A program made the position numbers and the translations under genes. A stretch of DNA of 64,000 nt from the NCBI GenBank assembly GCA_019054805.1, contig JAHQIY010000006.1, positions 4,340,001 through 4,404,000 of the forward strand, in the 5' to 3' direction. The notes beneath the pieces were generated by a model that made no database searches, had not been told where the DNA came from, and worked only from the letters and a program-made list of their open reading frames with translations. Of the stretch, positions 25,996-37,700 are shown piece after piece. The stretch's first letter is position 1. Every line of letters starts with the position of its first letter. Source of the DNA: Brachionus manjavacas. Its lineage: Eukaryota; Rotifera; Eurotatoria; Ploima; Brachionidae.

Positions 25996-27307
25996 TTAGT
26001 AACCAGTAGCTCTACCATTATTTAAGATAACATGTGGAAGAACTCTTTTAACATGTGAGATGTATCTTTGACACTTTTCGACTGTTAATTCTTTTTGCCA
26101 GAATTGGCCTATTTGCTTAATAAAATGAGTCTTTGAGGTCGGTTTTTGATGTCTAATATATGTCTTAAGCTCATGCCATACAAGTTCGATTGGATTCAAA
26201 TCCTTTAAACAAAAACTCAAAAGCTATGAAAAAAAAAATATATATATATATTTATTACTGGACTTTGAGCTGGAGTGGGCCAATGGTTTATTTTATTTTC
26301 TTTAAGCCAATCTTGAGTAAAGAACGATGTATGTTTGCGATCGTTGTCCATTATTAAACGGTGACTATCCGGAAAACAATCGCTATAAAAAAAAACAATA
26401 TATAAATAAATAGTTTAATAAATGTCTAGTCTGTTTAATGTATTTTACCTAATAAAAGGTAGTAAGTTTCGTTTAAGAATATTTGTAAAATCGTTGCTAT
26501 ACATCGTCCCATTAAAAATGCAAATTGGTGTTGCACCTCTATTGCTTATTCCTCCCCATAGAAGAAGCTTTAATATAATACAATTGGCTAAATTTTTTTT
26601 AATATTTTAATACATCGAGAAAAATACCTTTAATGGGTGCTTTGCGACTGGAGCTTTATAATACCGACATCCTTTTTTTACCCAACTACAATCACACATT
26701 AAAACAAAAAAATCAATATAAATAAAAATGGTAATAAAACTAACTTTTTAAAGTATGAAGCTCGAGTTCGATCATACATTCATCAATAAAAATACAATTA
26801 TTAAGCTCATCTCTAGTTGATAAACAAAAATTTGCATACAAAGCTCTCTTAATTACATTTTTTTCTGAAACAATCTGACAATACCTTTTTCAAATAAAAA
26901 TAAATAAATTTCTGAAAAAGTTGATACATTAAAAATATAGATTAGTAACCTGGTTGTTTTCCTAGTCCAATCGAGTTTTTTAGCAGCCCTACTAATCGTG
27001 TCTCTGCTTACTTTTAAGCTAAATTCAGAATAAATTTTAGCAACTAAATGAGCAGAAGTAATTTGTCTGTTGGATTTTATTTGTTCATCAATATATTGGT
27101 AATGTTTTTCGCTAAATAATGTCTTTTTTCCTCTTCCAGGTAAGTCTTGTAAACTGTGCGTACGTTGATATTTTCTGCAAATTTTTCCAACTGACACACG
27201 ACTAATTGGACTGTCTTCTGTTTTTAAAATCTGAGAAATTTTTGTATGAGATAAACCTTTTGATCTTAATAATATTATTTATGGCGAATATTAATTGTTG
27301 CTCTCAT
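25996..27307 (-). CDS. Tc1/mariner DD34E transposase with five introns and an N-terminal frame break
   Basis: Exons: 27307-26950, 26884-26741, 26685-26628, 26567-26449, 26382-26259, 26202-25996; introns 55-66 bp. An HTH region (KGLSHTKISQILK, SVGKICRKYQRT, then PGRGKKTLF) is followed by DRAAKKLDWTRKT-like RAAKKLDWTRKTTRYCQIV. The catalytic residues are seen in FIDECMIEL, IMDNDRKHTS and LNPIELVWHELK; the second Asp and the Glu are 34 residues apart (DD34E, Tc1 group). HPLKLLLWGGIS and GTMYSNDF are also typical. The first ATG (27307, MRATINIRHK) is separated from the rest by a one- or two-base frame change and a TAA near 27285, so the N-terminus is damaged or wrongly sequenced. From there to the stop no further break is needed. 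Donor of the second intron (26740) is the least certain. Tc1 transposases usually have none or one intron. Confidence 0.8.
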
Positions 27308-27435
27308 ATTGATAATAAACTTTTATTGATTAAATGATAATATTCAAATTGGCTTAATAAACATAATTCTTGGCTTATTTATAAATGAAATTAGATTCAA
27401 TTAAATAATTAACATTAAATAAAACTGAAACTTTA

Positions 27436-27624
27436 AAAGGTCAAGTTTAATTTATTAAATTTTCAATTTTGTTCAGTTTTTGAAAAACAAAACAGTTTTT
27501 AGTTTTTGTTTAAAAAAAATTTTAATTTTAGCTTAGACTTTGTTTAATCTTTAGTTTGACTTTTTCTTAGAAAAAAATTTGAAAATGTTCTGAAAAGTTG
27601 ATAACTTTTTTCAGCTTTGTACTG
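27436..27624 (-). repeat. Right terminal inverted repeat of the Tc1/mariner element
   Basis: Inverted partner of 23061-23260, ending in ...CTTTGTACTG followed by TA at 27625-27626. Confidence 0.85.
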
Positions 27625-27784
27625 TACCTTTAATTTTGCCACATTTACTATTTTGGAAACAGAAACAAAATAGGGAGAAAGAAGCTTGAAAGACAAAATT
27701 TAAAGAAATAAAAGAATTAACCTTATTCAATATTAAAAAATTGACAGACAACTAATTTTAACAAAATAGTATCATCCCAATATT

Positions 27785-27798
27785 TAGTAGTAGTAGTA

Positions 27799-27854
<56 letters not shown>
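27785..27854. repeat. (TAG)n/(CTA)n microsatellite at LINE 3' end
   Basis: About 23 TAG units with one AAG interruption. On the element's sense strand these are CTA units and form its 3' terminus in place of poly(A). Confidence 0.9.
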
Positions 27855-28234
27855 TTTGACTGTAGTTGGCTAGCAAGCGAGTGTGCTGATAAGGCACACA
27901 ATGACAGCTGATGTGATTGATTGCGGCTCATCCAGCAATCAATTCCTGCTTTAAAGCTATTAACATTGGGGGTTTCAACTAATTGATTTGGCAGTGAGTT
28001 CCATATGTTAGCGGTTCTGTTGAAAAAAAAGTTATCTCTATGTTGAAACCTCGAAATTTCTTTGTGATATTTGAAGCAGTGACCTCTTCCTTGGATTTTG
28101 GTGACATTAAAATTGTTGCTTTTTTCAACCAATTCTATTCCATGCATGAACTTGTATAATTGAATTAGATCACCTCTTTTTCTTCTTTCCACCAGATTTG
28201 GAATGTTTAAAGCCTTCAATCTGCTTTCATACGA
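27785..28234 (-). pseudogene. CR1/L2-like LINE fragment ending in (CTA)n, copy 2
   Basis: Minus-strand translation repeats that of 12389-12800 almost word for word: MKALNIPNLVERRKRGDLIQ, FMHGIELVEKSNNF, RTANIWNSLPNQLVE and SLASQLQSK followed by about 22 leucines from CTA repeats. Homology to copy 1 stops abruptly at about 28234, the 5' truncation point. Close similarity to copy 1 suggests both inserted fairly recently. It lies 160 bp outside the Tc1/mariner element. Confidence 0.82.
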
Positions 28235-28635
28235 TTTTAAAATTTAAACTATCTAAATCAACTAGAAAGGACTGACAAGTCCGAATAGACTTTAAAAAAA
28301 ATTAAAAAAATAGTGATCCACAATGCAACTTATTCTTCAAATAAATCGTTCCAATGTGAAATAAACTTGATTGTGATGCAAAATCAATAACCGTTGTCAG
28401 ATATTTTTTTTTAACATTACTTTTTAAAAGCGTACTATTTTATTTTTTAAATTAGGAATTTGAAATGATTAAAGAAAAATCTTTTTCGGTTTTTGAGATT
28501 AGGTTGAAAATCAACAAAAAAAGCTTCAAACAAACTGAAAAAAAAAACTAGCCTAAATTTGGCTTTTTTTGATAGATAAAACGTTAATTTTCAAAATTGA
28601 TATGAGAGAGCAACAATGGTAGATGACGCCCTCTA
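28235..28635. other. Intergenic, no feature seen
   Basis: AT-rich sequence between two LINE fragments. Confidence 0.4.
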
Positions 28636-28760
28636 GCAGTTATAGCTTATCTATCTTTTTTCAATGCGTTTACCAAATTTGTTTTTTCGTCTGGAAGATC
28701 ATTCCACTCATTTGTAACTCTGTTGTTAAAAAAAAATTAGTGTTGATTGCGGCAACGAAA
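28636..28760 (-). pseudogene. LINE C-terminal scrap
   Basis: The minus strand reads NNRVTNEWNDLPDEKTNLVN and ALKKDR, matching the FxNRVxNxWNxLP segment near the end of CR1/L2-like LINE proteins. Too short to classify further. Confidence 0.55.
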
Positions 28761-28796
28761 TAATTACAGTGTAAAAAATCGGCGATGTTGTTCAAA

Positions 28797-29038
28797 ATTG
28801 AGCACTGTTTTAAAAAAATAAAAATTTAATTTAAGTGACATGTAATAAAAAGTGAACACATTTTAAAACTATTAGCAATTGTTAAAGCTTATATTAAATT
28901 CTTTAGAAAATGAAAATTGAATTAACTATGTTTTTTAACAATGTTAAAGTCGGTTTTTTTTAACATGGGTCAAATTTATTCATTTTTTAAGACACATCAT
29001 TAAAATTGAACATTACTCTTTTTAAAACCAGTGCTCAT
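28797..29038. repeat. Foldback with imperfect inverted ends
   Basis: ATTGAGCACTGTTTTAAAAA at 28797 pairs with AATGAGCACTGGTTTTAAAA read on the other strand from 29038. Internal AT-rich sequence is non-coding, and GTGACATG/GTGACAGG words recur outside. It is MITE-like, but I could not find a convincing target duplication. Confidence 0.4.
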
Positions 29039-30974
29039 TTTTTAGTGACAGGTCATTATTTGATTTAGTAGCATGTCACTAAATTCGGGTAGCTAAGTAT
29101 TATACAGTTCAATATTTTTTGAATAAAAAAAAATTAAAGAAAAAAATTTAACTTAAAATTTTTAATTTGTAAAATTTTAGGTAACGGTATTTAGGTTACG
29201 AACAAAATTTTAGGTAATTTTTTTTTAATGAAATAAATACAGCTGAAAAAATCAATCAGAAAATTTGATTTGAATTCCTTTTTTAGTCAAAAGTTAATTA
29301 AATTGTTTATAATTTTGCTTCAGTTTTTTTCGACTGAGAGCACCAGAAAAAATATGCTATAAATTAAAATTTACTAAGTTATAAATTTAATAATTGATTA
29401 TCAAATTTTATAACATTCTCTGATCAAAATGAATATATCTTTATTTTATTATCTCAACAAACTCATATTGATTCAGAATTGATTTTGTTTATAACTCTTT
29501 CACTGAATGATTAGAATATGTTTTTATATTCAATTGGAAAGTTTTTTTTCTTTCAAATATTTTTCAATAAATCTAAATATTAAAAAAAGTACAAAAAAAG
29601 AATTGACTTTTTTAATAAAATAATCAAACAGAATCTAATTCAAAATACGTCTTTGAATAAAATTAAAGCATTTGGTATTTTTTTGCGATTATCTTTTTTT
29701 AAAAATTGAAATATCTTTAATGTATTATTTTAGAACAAATTTTATGAGAATTATTGAAAAGATTTTCTATGATGAGACTATTACTGTGCTCAAAGAACTT
29801 AAGTTCTTAAATTTAAACCACTATATGGTTGAATTGAGTTCAGTTTATTTTAATCATTTTGTTCGATTGTGTTTATTGATTTTCAAGGAAAAAAATGGTA
29901 TAAATCAGTAAATCTTTTGTTTCATAATCTAATTAAAATTTAAAATAAAAAGTTTGGTGTAGTGATTTAAATTTTAAAAGTAAATTGTGATAGAACAGTA
30001 AAAATCTCATGACAGAAGATCCTGCGAAAACTATTTCATTTTTGACAAAAAAAATACTTAATATTTTGTCTGAATGAATTTTTTTGTTACATAAAATTGC
30101 CGTAAGAAAGCAAAAATTTAAAAAATGATTTTAAAGAAAAATTTAAACAATTAAGATTTAAAATATAAAAAAATAAAAAAAAAAATCTAAACTGATAAAT
30201 CGGAATACTAATTAATGAAAGGTTAAATGAAAATAAAGCCAAAAAAAATTATCTGCTAATATTATAGTATCCTTTTTGCTATTTAAATCAGGAGCTTGAG
30301 ACCCTCAGCTTCGGTTTTGGGAATATATTTTTAAAATGACGAATCCAGAATAAAAAATTAAATAAAATTTTAGAAAATTATTGTTTTTACGATCACTAAA
30401 GAATATAACAGTATAATTAGTTCTCAACAAGAATAAATATGGTAAGTTTTACAAGAATTCATGCTGATATGTTTCATCATATTTGTCTTTTGTCAAATTC
30501 TCCGGTATTTTAAAATTAGCGCAGACAAATGATTCCAGTATAGTTAAAAGGTAAGTTTTTAGGGAAATAATTAAAAAAAATATTTAAGGAGTACATAGAA
30601 AGAGTTTCATGAGTATTCTTGCGTATTTAGATTATCTGATTATTTTAAGATTTAAACTGTGATTTTGAATTTTTTTTTCAATTAAATTTTTAATTAAATT
30701 TTAATTTTTTATTTGCCAATAATAATAAAAAAATACAAAAAAAAACATAATTAATTTTAAATTTAAACACGCAAAATCTTTCTCAAAGAGTTAACTATAT
30801 GACAAGAACTTCAACTAATAACAAACGGAAAAGCCGAATTTAAAAACACGCAAAATATTTTATTTTTGTTAAAATATGAGTCTAATTAACAAAAATTACA
30901 CTTGTATTGAAAATGTAACAGGTTGTTAGATATTAAGGACTTTTATTAGGCTTAAAATATTTTCTCATTTCGTT
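29039..30974. other. Intergenic, 3' of the NK3 gene
   Basis: No convincing gene. A polyadenylation signal for the minus-strand NK3 gene (AATAAA on the minus strand) lies at 30942-30947, 28 bp past its stop. Confidence 0.5.
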
Positions 30975-32497
30975 CTAATTAGTTGATGTGGCATTTACTC
31001 CATTTCCATTGCACGCAGCCTTGTAAAAATTCAACGCTTCCAAATAATTTTTTTGGTATAATGTGACATTATTAGGATTAATTGGCACTAGCAGGTTATT
31101 TGGCTTGGATGAATTGTAAAACATGGCTGCGGCAAATGTGGCCGGTGACATAAACTGGGCCAGTAAGCTACCATGATTCACTTGTAATGGTGTCTGACTT
31201 GCCACTAAGTTATTTACACTGGTTAAATTGTCCACTGATACTTGTGTCGACTGAGGAGATATATTCGTGTATTGCTGCATGCTGTCACATTTCTCAACCA
31301 CATCACTTTCACTATTTGACTTGTTTAGTTCATTCAAAGACTTGGGCACATTGACACTATCATTGGATTTTTTACTCTTGGGAAAATCTGAATTTTGAAA
31401 ATTAGCTAAACTATACTGATGAAATTGTTCTTGTAACTGACTATTTTGACTGATTAGTTTGTAGAAATTTTTTGAAAACATGCTAGTTTTTTCATTATCA
31501 TTTAATTTTTTTGCCATGTCCTCACACTTTTTTCCATCTTCACTCTCTCCCACTGAATTGTCGCAGTTCTCAGTGTCATCATCCTCTTCGTCGTCCTCAT
31601 CTTCATTAAAATCTGAGTTGGTCGAATGTATCTGTGACATTATCTGCTTCCGCTTTGTCTTGTATCTTCTATTTTGAAACCAAATTTTGACCTGGGTCTC
31701 TGTAAGCTTTAAATTAAATTAAAATTAAATTAAGACTCATTGAATTATAGAAAAAATAATTAATTAATAATTTATTAAAATTTTACTTTAAGACTAGATG
31801 CTAAATCCGCTCGCTCTGGTCCGGACAAGTAGCGCTGATAATTGAACCTTTTTTCCAATTCCAGAACTTGAGCATGTGAAAAAGCAGCTCTGGACCTCTT
31901 CTTTTTTGGTTTTACAAGCAATGGATGACCAGAGTGATGACCAAAATTAGCATTCGAAGCATAGCCACTGTGAAATTGAGGAAAATACAAGTTGTTATGC
32001 TGAAAAGATGAATTGGGCAGTGCACTTGGTGGAAAAGAAAGCTGTGGAGTTTGAAAAATTGATGCTTGGTTAAAAGAGAATTTGGGCACCATACAAGGCT
32101 TGGCCAGTTGGTTCAAGGCTAAATGCTGGTTTAGTGACCAGTCTTTTTGTTTTGGCATAAAAGGTGCTGACGACACGGAAGAGGAAGAAGACGTAGATAT
32201 GCTAGAAGATAGAGAAGAGTTTGATATTGGTTTAAAAGAGCATTTTTCATCTTTTTTCGCCTCTGTGTCTTCTATGTCGCTAATATCCGACTCATCATCA
32301 CTGCACCCGATCCTAGCCTGCTTTTCAGCCGGCTCTTCCCACTGCTCGTCATTATCTCTGCACGATTTTTTACTCAAAATCTGATCTATGGAAAAAAATG
32401 AATTTTTTGGCACCGACTGGGCTCGGGCACTGGTCTCGTTGCTTCCAATCGAAACATTCAATTCAGAGCCTGTCTCGGAACTGCTTTGCTCGGTCAT
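30975..32497 (-). CDS. bap: NK3/bagpipe-class homeodomain transcription factor
   Basis: Nuclear DNA-binding regulator of the NK cluster; bagpipe/Nkx3 genes act in visceral mesoderm and foregut development in other animals. Two exons, 32497-31787 and 31706-30975, 1,443 nt (480 residues), with an 80-bp intron inside the homeodomain. The homeodomain (about residues 198-258) reads [59 protein letters not shown]. The FSHAQV and [12 protein letters not shown] words are typical of NK3, and Tyr at position 54 (NRRYKTK) is the NK2/NK3 signature. An N-terminal [11 protein letters not shown] (about 34-44) is the EH1/TN repressor motif. Low-complexity serine and acidic runs flank the homeodomain (serines about 93-112; DEDDEEDDD after it). 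The C-terminal region has no other recognisable domain. Confidence 0.93.
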
Positions 32498-32550
32498 TTT
32501 CGATCAAGACAAATTTATGTGTCTAAAATTGTTAGAGCTAGTTAAATTTC

Positions 32551-32592
32551 GGAATGGGAAAAAGAGAGAGAGCGAAAGAGAGGGAGGAAATT
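32551..32592. promoter_or_regulatory. GA-rich tract just upstream of the NK3 start
   Basis: About 54-95 bp upstream of the ATG lies an uninterrupted purine tract (GAGAGAG, GAAAGAGAGGGAGG). GAGA-type tracts are common in animal core promoters. Function here is inferred from position only. Confidence 0.35.
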
Positions 32593-35500
32593 CGAAGAAT
32601 ATTGCTCAGGTTTAAAATTATATTTTTATTCTCTTAAATATAATTTGAGTAAAATATAAAAAAATTAAGATTTAGATTTTTGTTTTATTGGTCGATTGAA
32701 AATTATTGATAAGCAAAAATTAACAAATAAAATTGATTCCTAAATTGTTTTTCTTAAAATAATAAAATAATAATAGCAAGTAAAAACTTGTTCTTTAGAA
32801 AATATATTTATTTTTGTTTGTAAGCTAGATGCGTATAAATCAGACTCCTGCCAGCTATCGATTATTCCATTTTATTAACGTGTAATAAACGATTATCATC
32901 TAGAATAATTTAGGCAGCCCTATTCGACAACTAATTGAGTTCTATTCTTGAAAGTTGAAGCCTTTTACTTTTTATTTTTAGTCAAAAAAGTGCAAGTAAT
33001 TTATACGAGTTTATAAAATATTCAATATGAACAAATTTTATTTGTTATTAAACAATGATTAAGATTATAAAAATCTAATTGAAGCAAATAAGGCAAGAGA
33101 AATTGCAATACGATTTAGCTGATGATATAAACAAGTTTATAAACTTTGCTAGTTGTATTATTCACCAACTGAAAGGTAATTAATATGTAATTAAAATAAT
33201 CTGAAATGATAGTTTCTTAAAATAATATATCTGGATTCGATCGTCGATGAGATCTTTACGAGTAATTAAATCTAAATTAGAAACTTGGAAGAATATGTTG
33301 TAGTCAAGTTTGAAATATCTCCAAGCACTCGGAGCGTCAACACTGCTAACATTTTCAAATGCCAGATAAATGCTGCTAATCGCCTAGCCTCGGTTCTGGC
33401 TATTAATTATTTTAAGCAAAATTATTAAAATTTCATTATTTGTTTATGGTTGCTGCAGCCTGTTTGATTCTATCAACATCTCATTGGAATTATGCAACAT
33501 GCTCACTCAACCAGAAAATTTTTATTTTTTCTAACTTTTATTTTTTTCCAACAGTTTTAAAATTAAAAAAAATTTAATTGACTTTACTTCTTTTAATTTT
33601 TTTTCTTTATCTCACAATTTTAAATTGACAAAATTCAAAAAAAAATTTCTATTTTTTTTGTAATTTGAAGCACTGAAGATATAAAAAATCATTAGTTTAA
33701 TAATTTTTGAATTCGGCTTGTAATCTTGAAATTTTTTAAACTTTTTCTTTCAAATAAATCGAAGCACAGAATTAATATTTAATAAAATTATCACAAAATT
33801 TTAAATCCATGCACTCTGAATTAAAGGCTTATTTAAATAAATAAAAAAATTACTGATCTCAAAATCGTCTAAATTTGTTTAAAATTTACCCAAGCAGTTT
33901 GAAATGGAACTTAGTCCCTTTTTCAGCCAAATGTAATTTCTTTCTTTCAAAAGAATTTTGTTATAAAACGTAAAAACCAAATTTAGATTCAAAACTAATC
34001 AATCTTACTTTATTCTATAAAGTTAAAATAAAAAAATGAATTTAAAAAGTAATTTGTGATCAAATTGAAACCTAACTTAAATTTTTTTTTGATATTACAA
34101 ATAGATTTTTTTTGAGTTCCATCTTAAGGAAATTTCTGCAATTTCTTTAAAGTTTTTTTTTTAATTTTGGTCTTAAAAGAAAAAAAATTAATCAAATTAT
34201 TGAGTGGTAATAAAAAATAAAGACCCTATGGTTCACAAGGAATGAATAAGGATAGAAAAAATAAAACTATGTATTAAAAAGGCTTTCGAAATTATAACAT
34301 CTAAATAATAAAAGAAAATTAAAAAATATTTTCCCAGTAAAAGTCAATATGATGCAAACGGTGCTTCTCATAAAACTTATTTAAGAAATAATTAAAATAT
34401 TAAATAAAATCAAACTTTATTTTTATAAAAACAATTAATTATCTTTTTTGGTGATTTTTTTCCAAATATAATACCATAGTATTCGAAAACAATATCAATT
34501 AGTTTCAGGTTTTATTTTTTAAGAAAAATAGATGAAAATTACAATTGATTTCAATCTAACTTTTAAAACAATTTCATAGACAAACTAGATTTAATTATTT
34601 TATTTTACAGTAACAACAAAAAAAATTAACACCTTTTAAAATTTAAAAAAGAAATTAAATACTTTTTAAAATTAATCAGAATTAAATTAAAGACATGGTA
34701 AAATAATCTTGATTTTAAAAAAGGCATTTTTCCTAACAAACAGTTTGTTTACTCGATAAAAATCCTAAATATATCAGATGGACATCGCATTTAAATAAAA
34801 ACAAATAGAAGGGGGACGTACCAGGAGTTCTTTGATCGAAGTCCATCAAACAAAACTTAAATCCTTTAATCCAGTAGGTAGTTTATCAACAAACTCACAA
34901 TGCCAGATCAGACAAGCTAATAAGGAACATTCGAACAAGTGTAATAGATTAAAATTCTGAAGCGAATTGCTCTTATTCCGAAATAGTCTGATTGTTAATC
35001 TCTTCAAAAGAAAGCTCCTTAATCCCGAGAGATTTACTCAACAAATCATTTTCGATTAGTTTTCATGTTTTTATTAACTACTACTATTACACTTGGCATG
35101 CTAAATATTTGTTTATTCTCGAGTCAACTAGAACTGTTTCAATAAGAATGAGAAAATTATTTATTTATATTAAGAACAATTTTTATAGTTCTAATTTTTT
35201 GGAACAAAATAATCAGCCAATATGGCATTTTAGCATTATTCCCGAGTTATTTAGTCTAAAAACCTGTTCGCTGAATATTATTACAGAGATAAACGATTAT
35301 TAATTCGGCCAAAATTGATCGCTAAAATAGATTTCTCTCCAACCAAGTTAACAAAGCTTTGAAGCGATGATTTATTGGCAAGATTCCTTTTGATAATAGT
35401 CGATTGATTTGATTATTTGTTTTTTTTTTGGAGTAAATCTCATCGTCAGAATAATTAGCAGCATTTTTGAGCCTAAGCAGAATCAATCTTGTATTTAAAA

Positions 35501-37399
35501 TTTTTATTCAAGAGCCCGAAAAACATTAAAATTGTTCTTAGACACAAAAAACAAAAGTCATTTCCATTTCTAATTTGGAAAAATAAAGGAAATGGCTCTC
35601 TACGGCTCTTTATTGGTGGTAATCATTTTTTCAAGCTCAAAATGAAACTATTATCTGTTCAAAGTCAATTATCACTCAAAATTATTGGCATCAAAAATTT
35701 TAACAGTTGGACTTTAATGTTTTTTAATTAAGCGAATTTATTTATTTAAATTTTTTTTTGTTGCTAAACTGAAAGTTTTCTGAATTTATTTCAAAGTATA
35801 AACAAATTGATATAATCTCGGATAGATCGCTCAATTTGGCATTATTTGTTTATTGATATATCGATTTAATTAAATTAACGTCGATGGGAAAAAAATAAGA
35901 TATCTAATTTTTAAAATGTTTTTTAATAAATGTATTTATTTGATTATTTTAGCCACATACTGAATACCTTGTTAATCAAGACTTTTAATCAAAAATGCTT
36001 AAATCTAAAAACTATTCACTAATTGTTTCACTTGATTATTATTTCAAACATTCTTTTTCTAAAAATAATTTATTATTTACTCTCTAATTTTTGAATCGGT
36101 TTTAACACCACCTAACTTTAAAGAAATTAGAAAATTTAAACACTTTTAACATTTTAAAATTTAAATGGCGCTAGAGAAATACTCTCAAATTAAATTTAAA
36201 ATTTTTATTTAAAAAAAATAAAATTTGAAAACTAATTTACTCAACAAAAAAAAAATCACAAAGACACCTGGAACTCTTCTCTGTTTACCATGTTCAAAAT
36301 AGGCATCTCTTGATGTCAATTTTATCATCATGATTTCAAAACGGAACCCCAAGATTCCTCATCTTGTATCTCTGTTTCTGTCTAACTCAACCATTTTTAT
36401 TCTTTCTGCATATAATTGTGAAATATTCCAATATTCTTGCAACCCTATAGATCTACAAATGAAACTCCAAGGTTGCTCACCTATTATATTGAAAGGGCTT
36501 GATCTAAAAATAGACGTGAAAAAAACTTACCTTCGAATCGCAATACTAAAATTCTTCAGACGCTGTAAATTAAAAAAAAATTGAACAAAATTTTTCTTTA
36601 TTTTATGAATTAAAACTAAAGATAATAAAAAAATATTTGAAAAAATGCTACAACATAATCAGCATATTTTGTTGTACTTTTTTTATCTAAAATAAAATAT
36701 TTATTTTCTTTTTTTAAGCAAATCAAACCAATGATCAATTTGAATCCTATTGATTTTTATGATTTAACAAAATCTACTTATCAAAAATCAGAAGTTTTAT
36801 ATTACCAGAGCTAATTAATCATCAAAAAAGAATAATAAAAGTATTAAAGAATCTTATTTTTTATTTAAATTAAAATGTTTTTTTTTATTTATGGTATACA
36901 ACTATGTTCTATATTAATTTTTAGGGTTTGAGTAAACTAAAACTCAGTTAATAATTTTTATTGAATCAAATAAATTCAGACATAAGTTTAATGTAACCAG
37001 CAAAAGTATTGTGAAACAAATTTTAATGCTTATTCTAATGCATAGTCACAGTTTAAAGAATTTGTACAATTTGTCACAAAACAGGGAAGAGAAGATTTTA
37101 CATTGAATTAAAATATAAAAATTAAATTTTTAAATAAATTAGATTTTTTATTAATAATTTCTCTGTTTATTATAAAATAAAAATCCTAATATGAATAATC
37201 AAGCTTTAATGAATTTGAATATTGTAAAAACATCATGAAAATCTGTTGAATAATGGTCTTCAAACTTGTTTAATTCTTTTAATTCGTTTAATTCTTTTAA
37301 TAAGTAGAATTTAATAACTTTTTAAAAGATATTAGAAATTGAAACATTCAATTTTTATATAAGGTAATCTGAATAATCATCAAATGATTCAAGTAAATG
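32593..37399. other. Long intergenic region between NK3 and LINE relics
   Basis: No gene seen. Some patches (32830-33500, 34800-35000, 36240-36560) are more complex in sequence than the background and could hold NK3 regulatory DNA or decayed elements; I cannot tell which. A 38-bp LINE tail scrap lies at 34218-34255. Confidence 0.5.
34218..34255 (+). mobile_element. Tiny 3'-tail copy of the LINE family seen at 2043
   Basis: GACCCTATGGTTCACAAGGA and GAATAAGGATAGAAAAA correspond to the last 35 or so bases of the element at 2043-2461 (GACCCTATGCTCCACAAGAA, GAATAAGGAAAAA). Only the 3' end is present, as expected for extreme 5' truncation. Confidence 0.6.
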
Positions 37400-37700
37400 A
37401 TAATAATATAAGTTACAACAAGCTAGCAAGCTAGACTTGCAAAGATGGGAAACAGTAGGATCCCATCTGTGGTAACTATGGTATGTACACTTAATCAGTA
37501 GAATTCATTATGTCAGTATATAATTAGTTAAAAATGATAAAATATAATTAATTAAAAGATGATAATAGCGTTTGCAGAGGAAGAACAGTGTCGTGGAGAA
37601 CTGGTTGACTGTTGGTAATTTGGTTCGATGTTGAGAGGGATGAGGACCTCGATGGGGACGATTAAAACTTTGTAAAACGTAAAACGATAAAAAATTACTC
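37400..37700 (-). pseudogene. Probable LINE 3'-end relic
   Basis: On the minus strand, RPHRGPHPSQHRTKLP lies upstream of WDPTVSHLCKSSLLACC and a TTATTATCA-type end. The segment TGCAAGTCTAGCTTGCTAGC resembles TGCAAGTTATCTAGCTTCGC at the 3' end of the LINE at 39005-39840. Assignment rests on these end similarities. Confidence 0.4.

Larger units (their letters stand above)
23061..27624. mobile_element. Complete Tc1/mariner-type element carrying a BEN-domain passenger gene
   Basis: Both ends begin CAGTACAAAGCTGAAAAAAG in inverted orientation, next to TA dinucleotides (23059-23060 and 27625-27626), exactly as Tc1/mariner elements insert. Inverted similarity continues for about 190-200 bp on each side (23061-23260 and 27436-27624) and closes with AAACTTGACCTTT. 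Inside are two convergent genes: a 457-residue BEN-domain gene on the plus strand (23523-25270) and a DD34E transposase on the minus strand (25996-27307). Total length 4,564 bp, about three times a typical Tc1. The region between the two stops (25271-25995) is non-coding and holds a hairpin at 25924-25947. Confidence 0.88.

Noticed and set aside
27785-27854. Regularly spaced short repeats that might suggest an array
   Set aside because: A simple trinucleotide microsatellite at a LINE 3' end, not a CRISPR-like array; the window is eukaryotic.
29672-29911. Plus-strand 79-codon open frame with plausible helical sequence
   Set aside because: No recognisable family, no splice-consistent neighbours in the same frame, and composition matches random AT-rich frames.
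32082-32384. Plus-strand open frame inside the NK3 gene
   Set aside because: Antisense shadow of the low-complexity part of the NK3 coding exon.
36330-36584. Plus-strand 84-codon open frame in a more complex patch
   Set aside because: Neither strand gives a recognisable protein; left as unassigned intergenic sequence.
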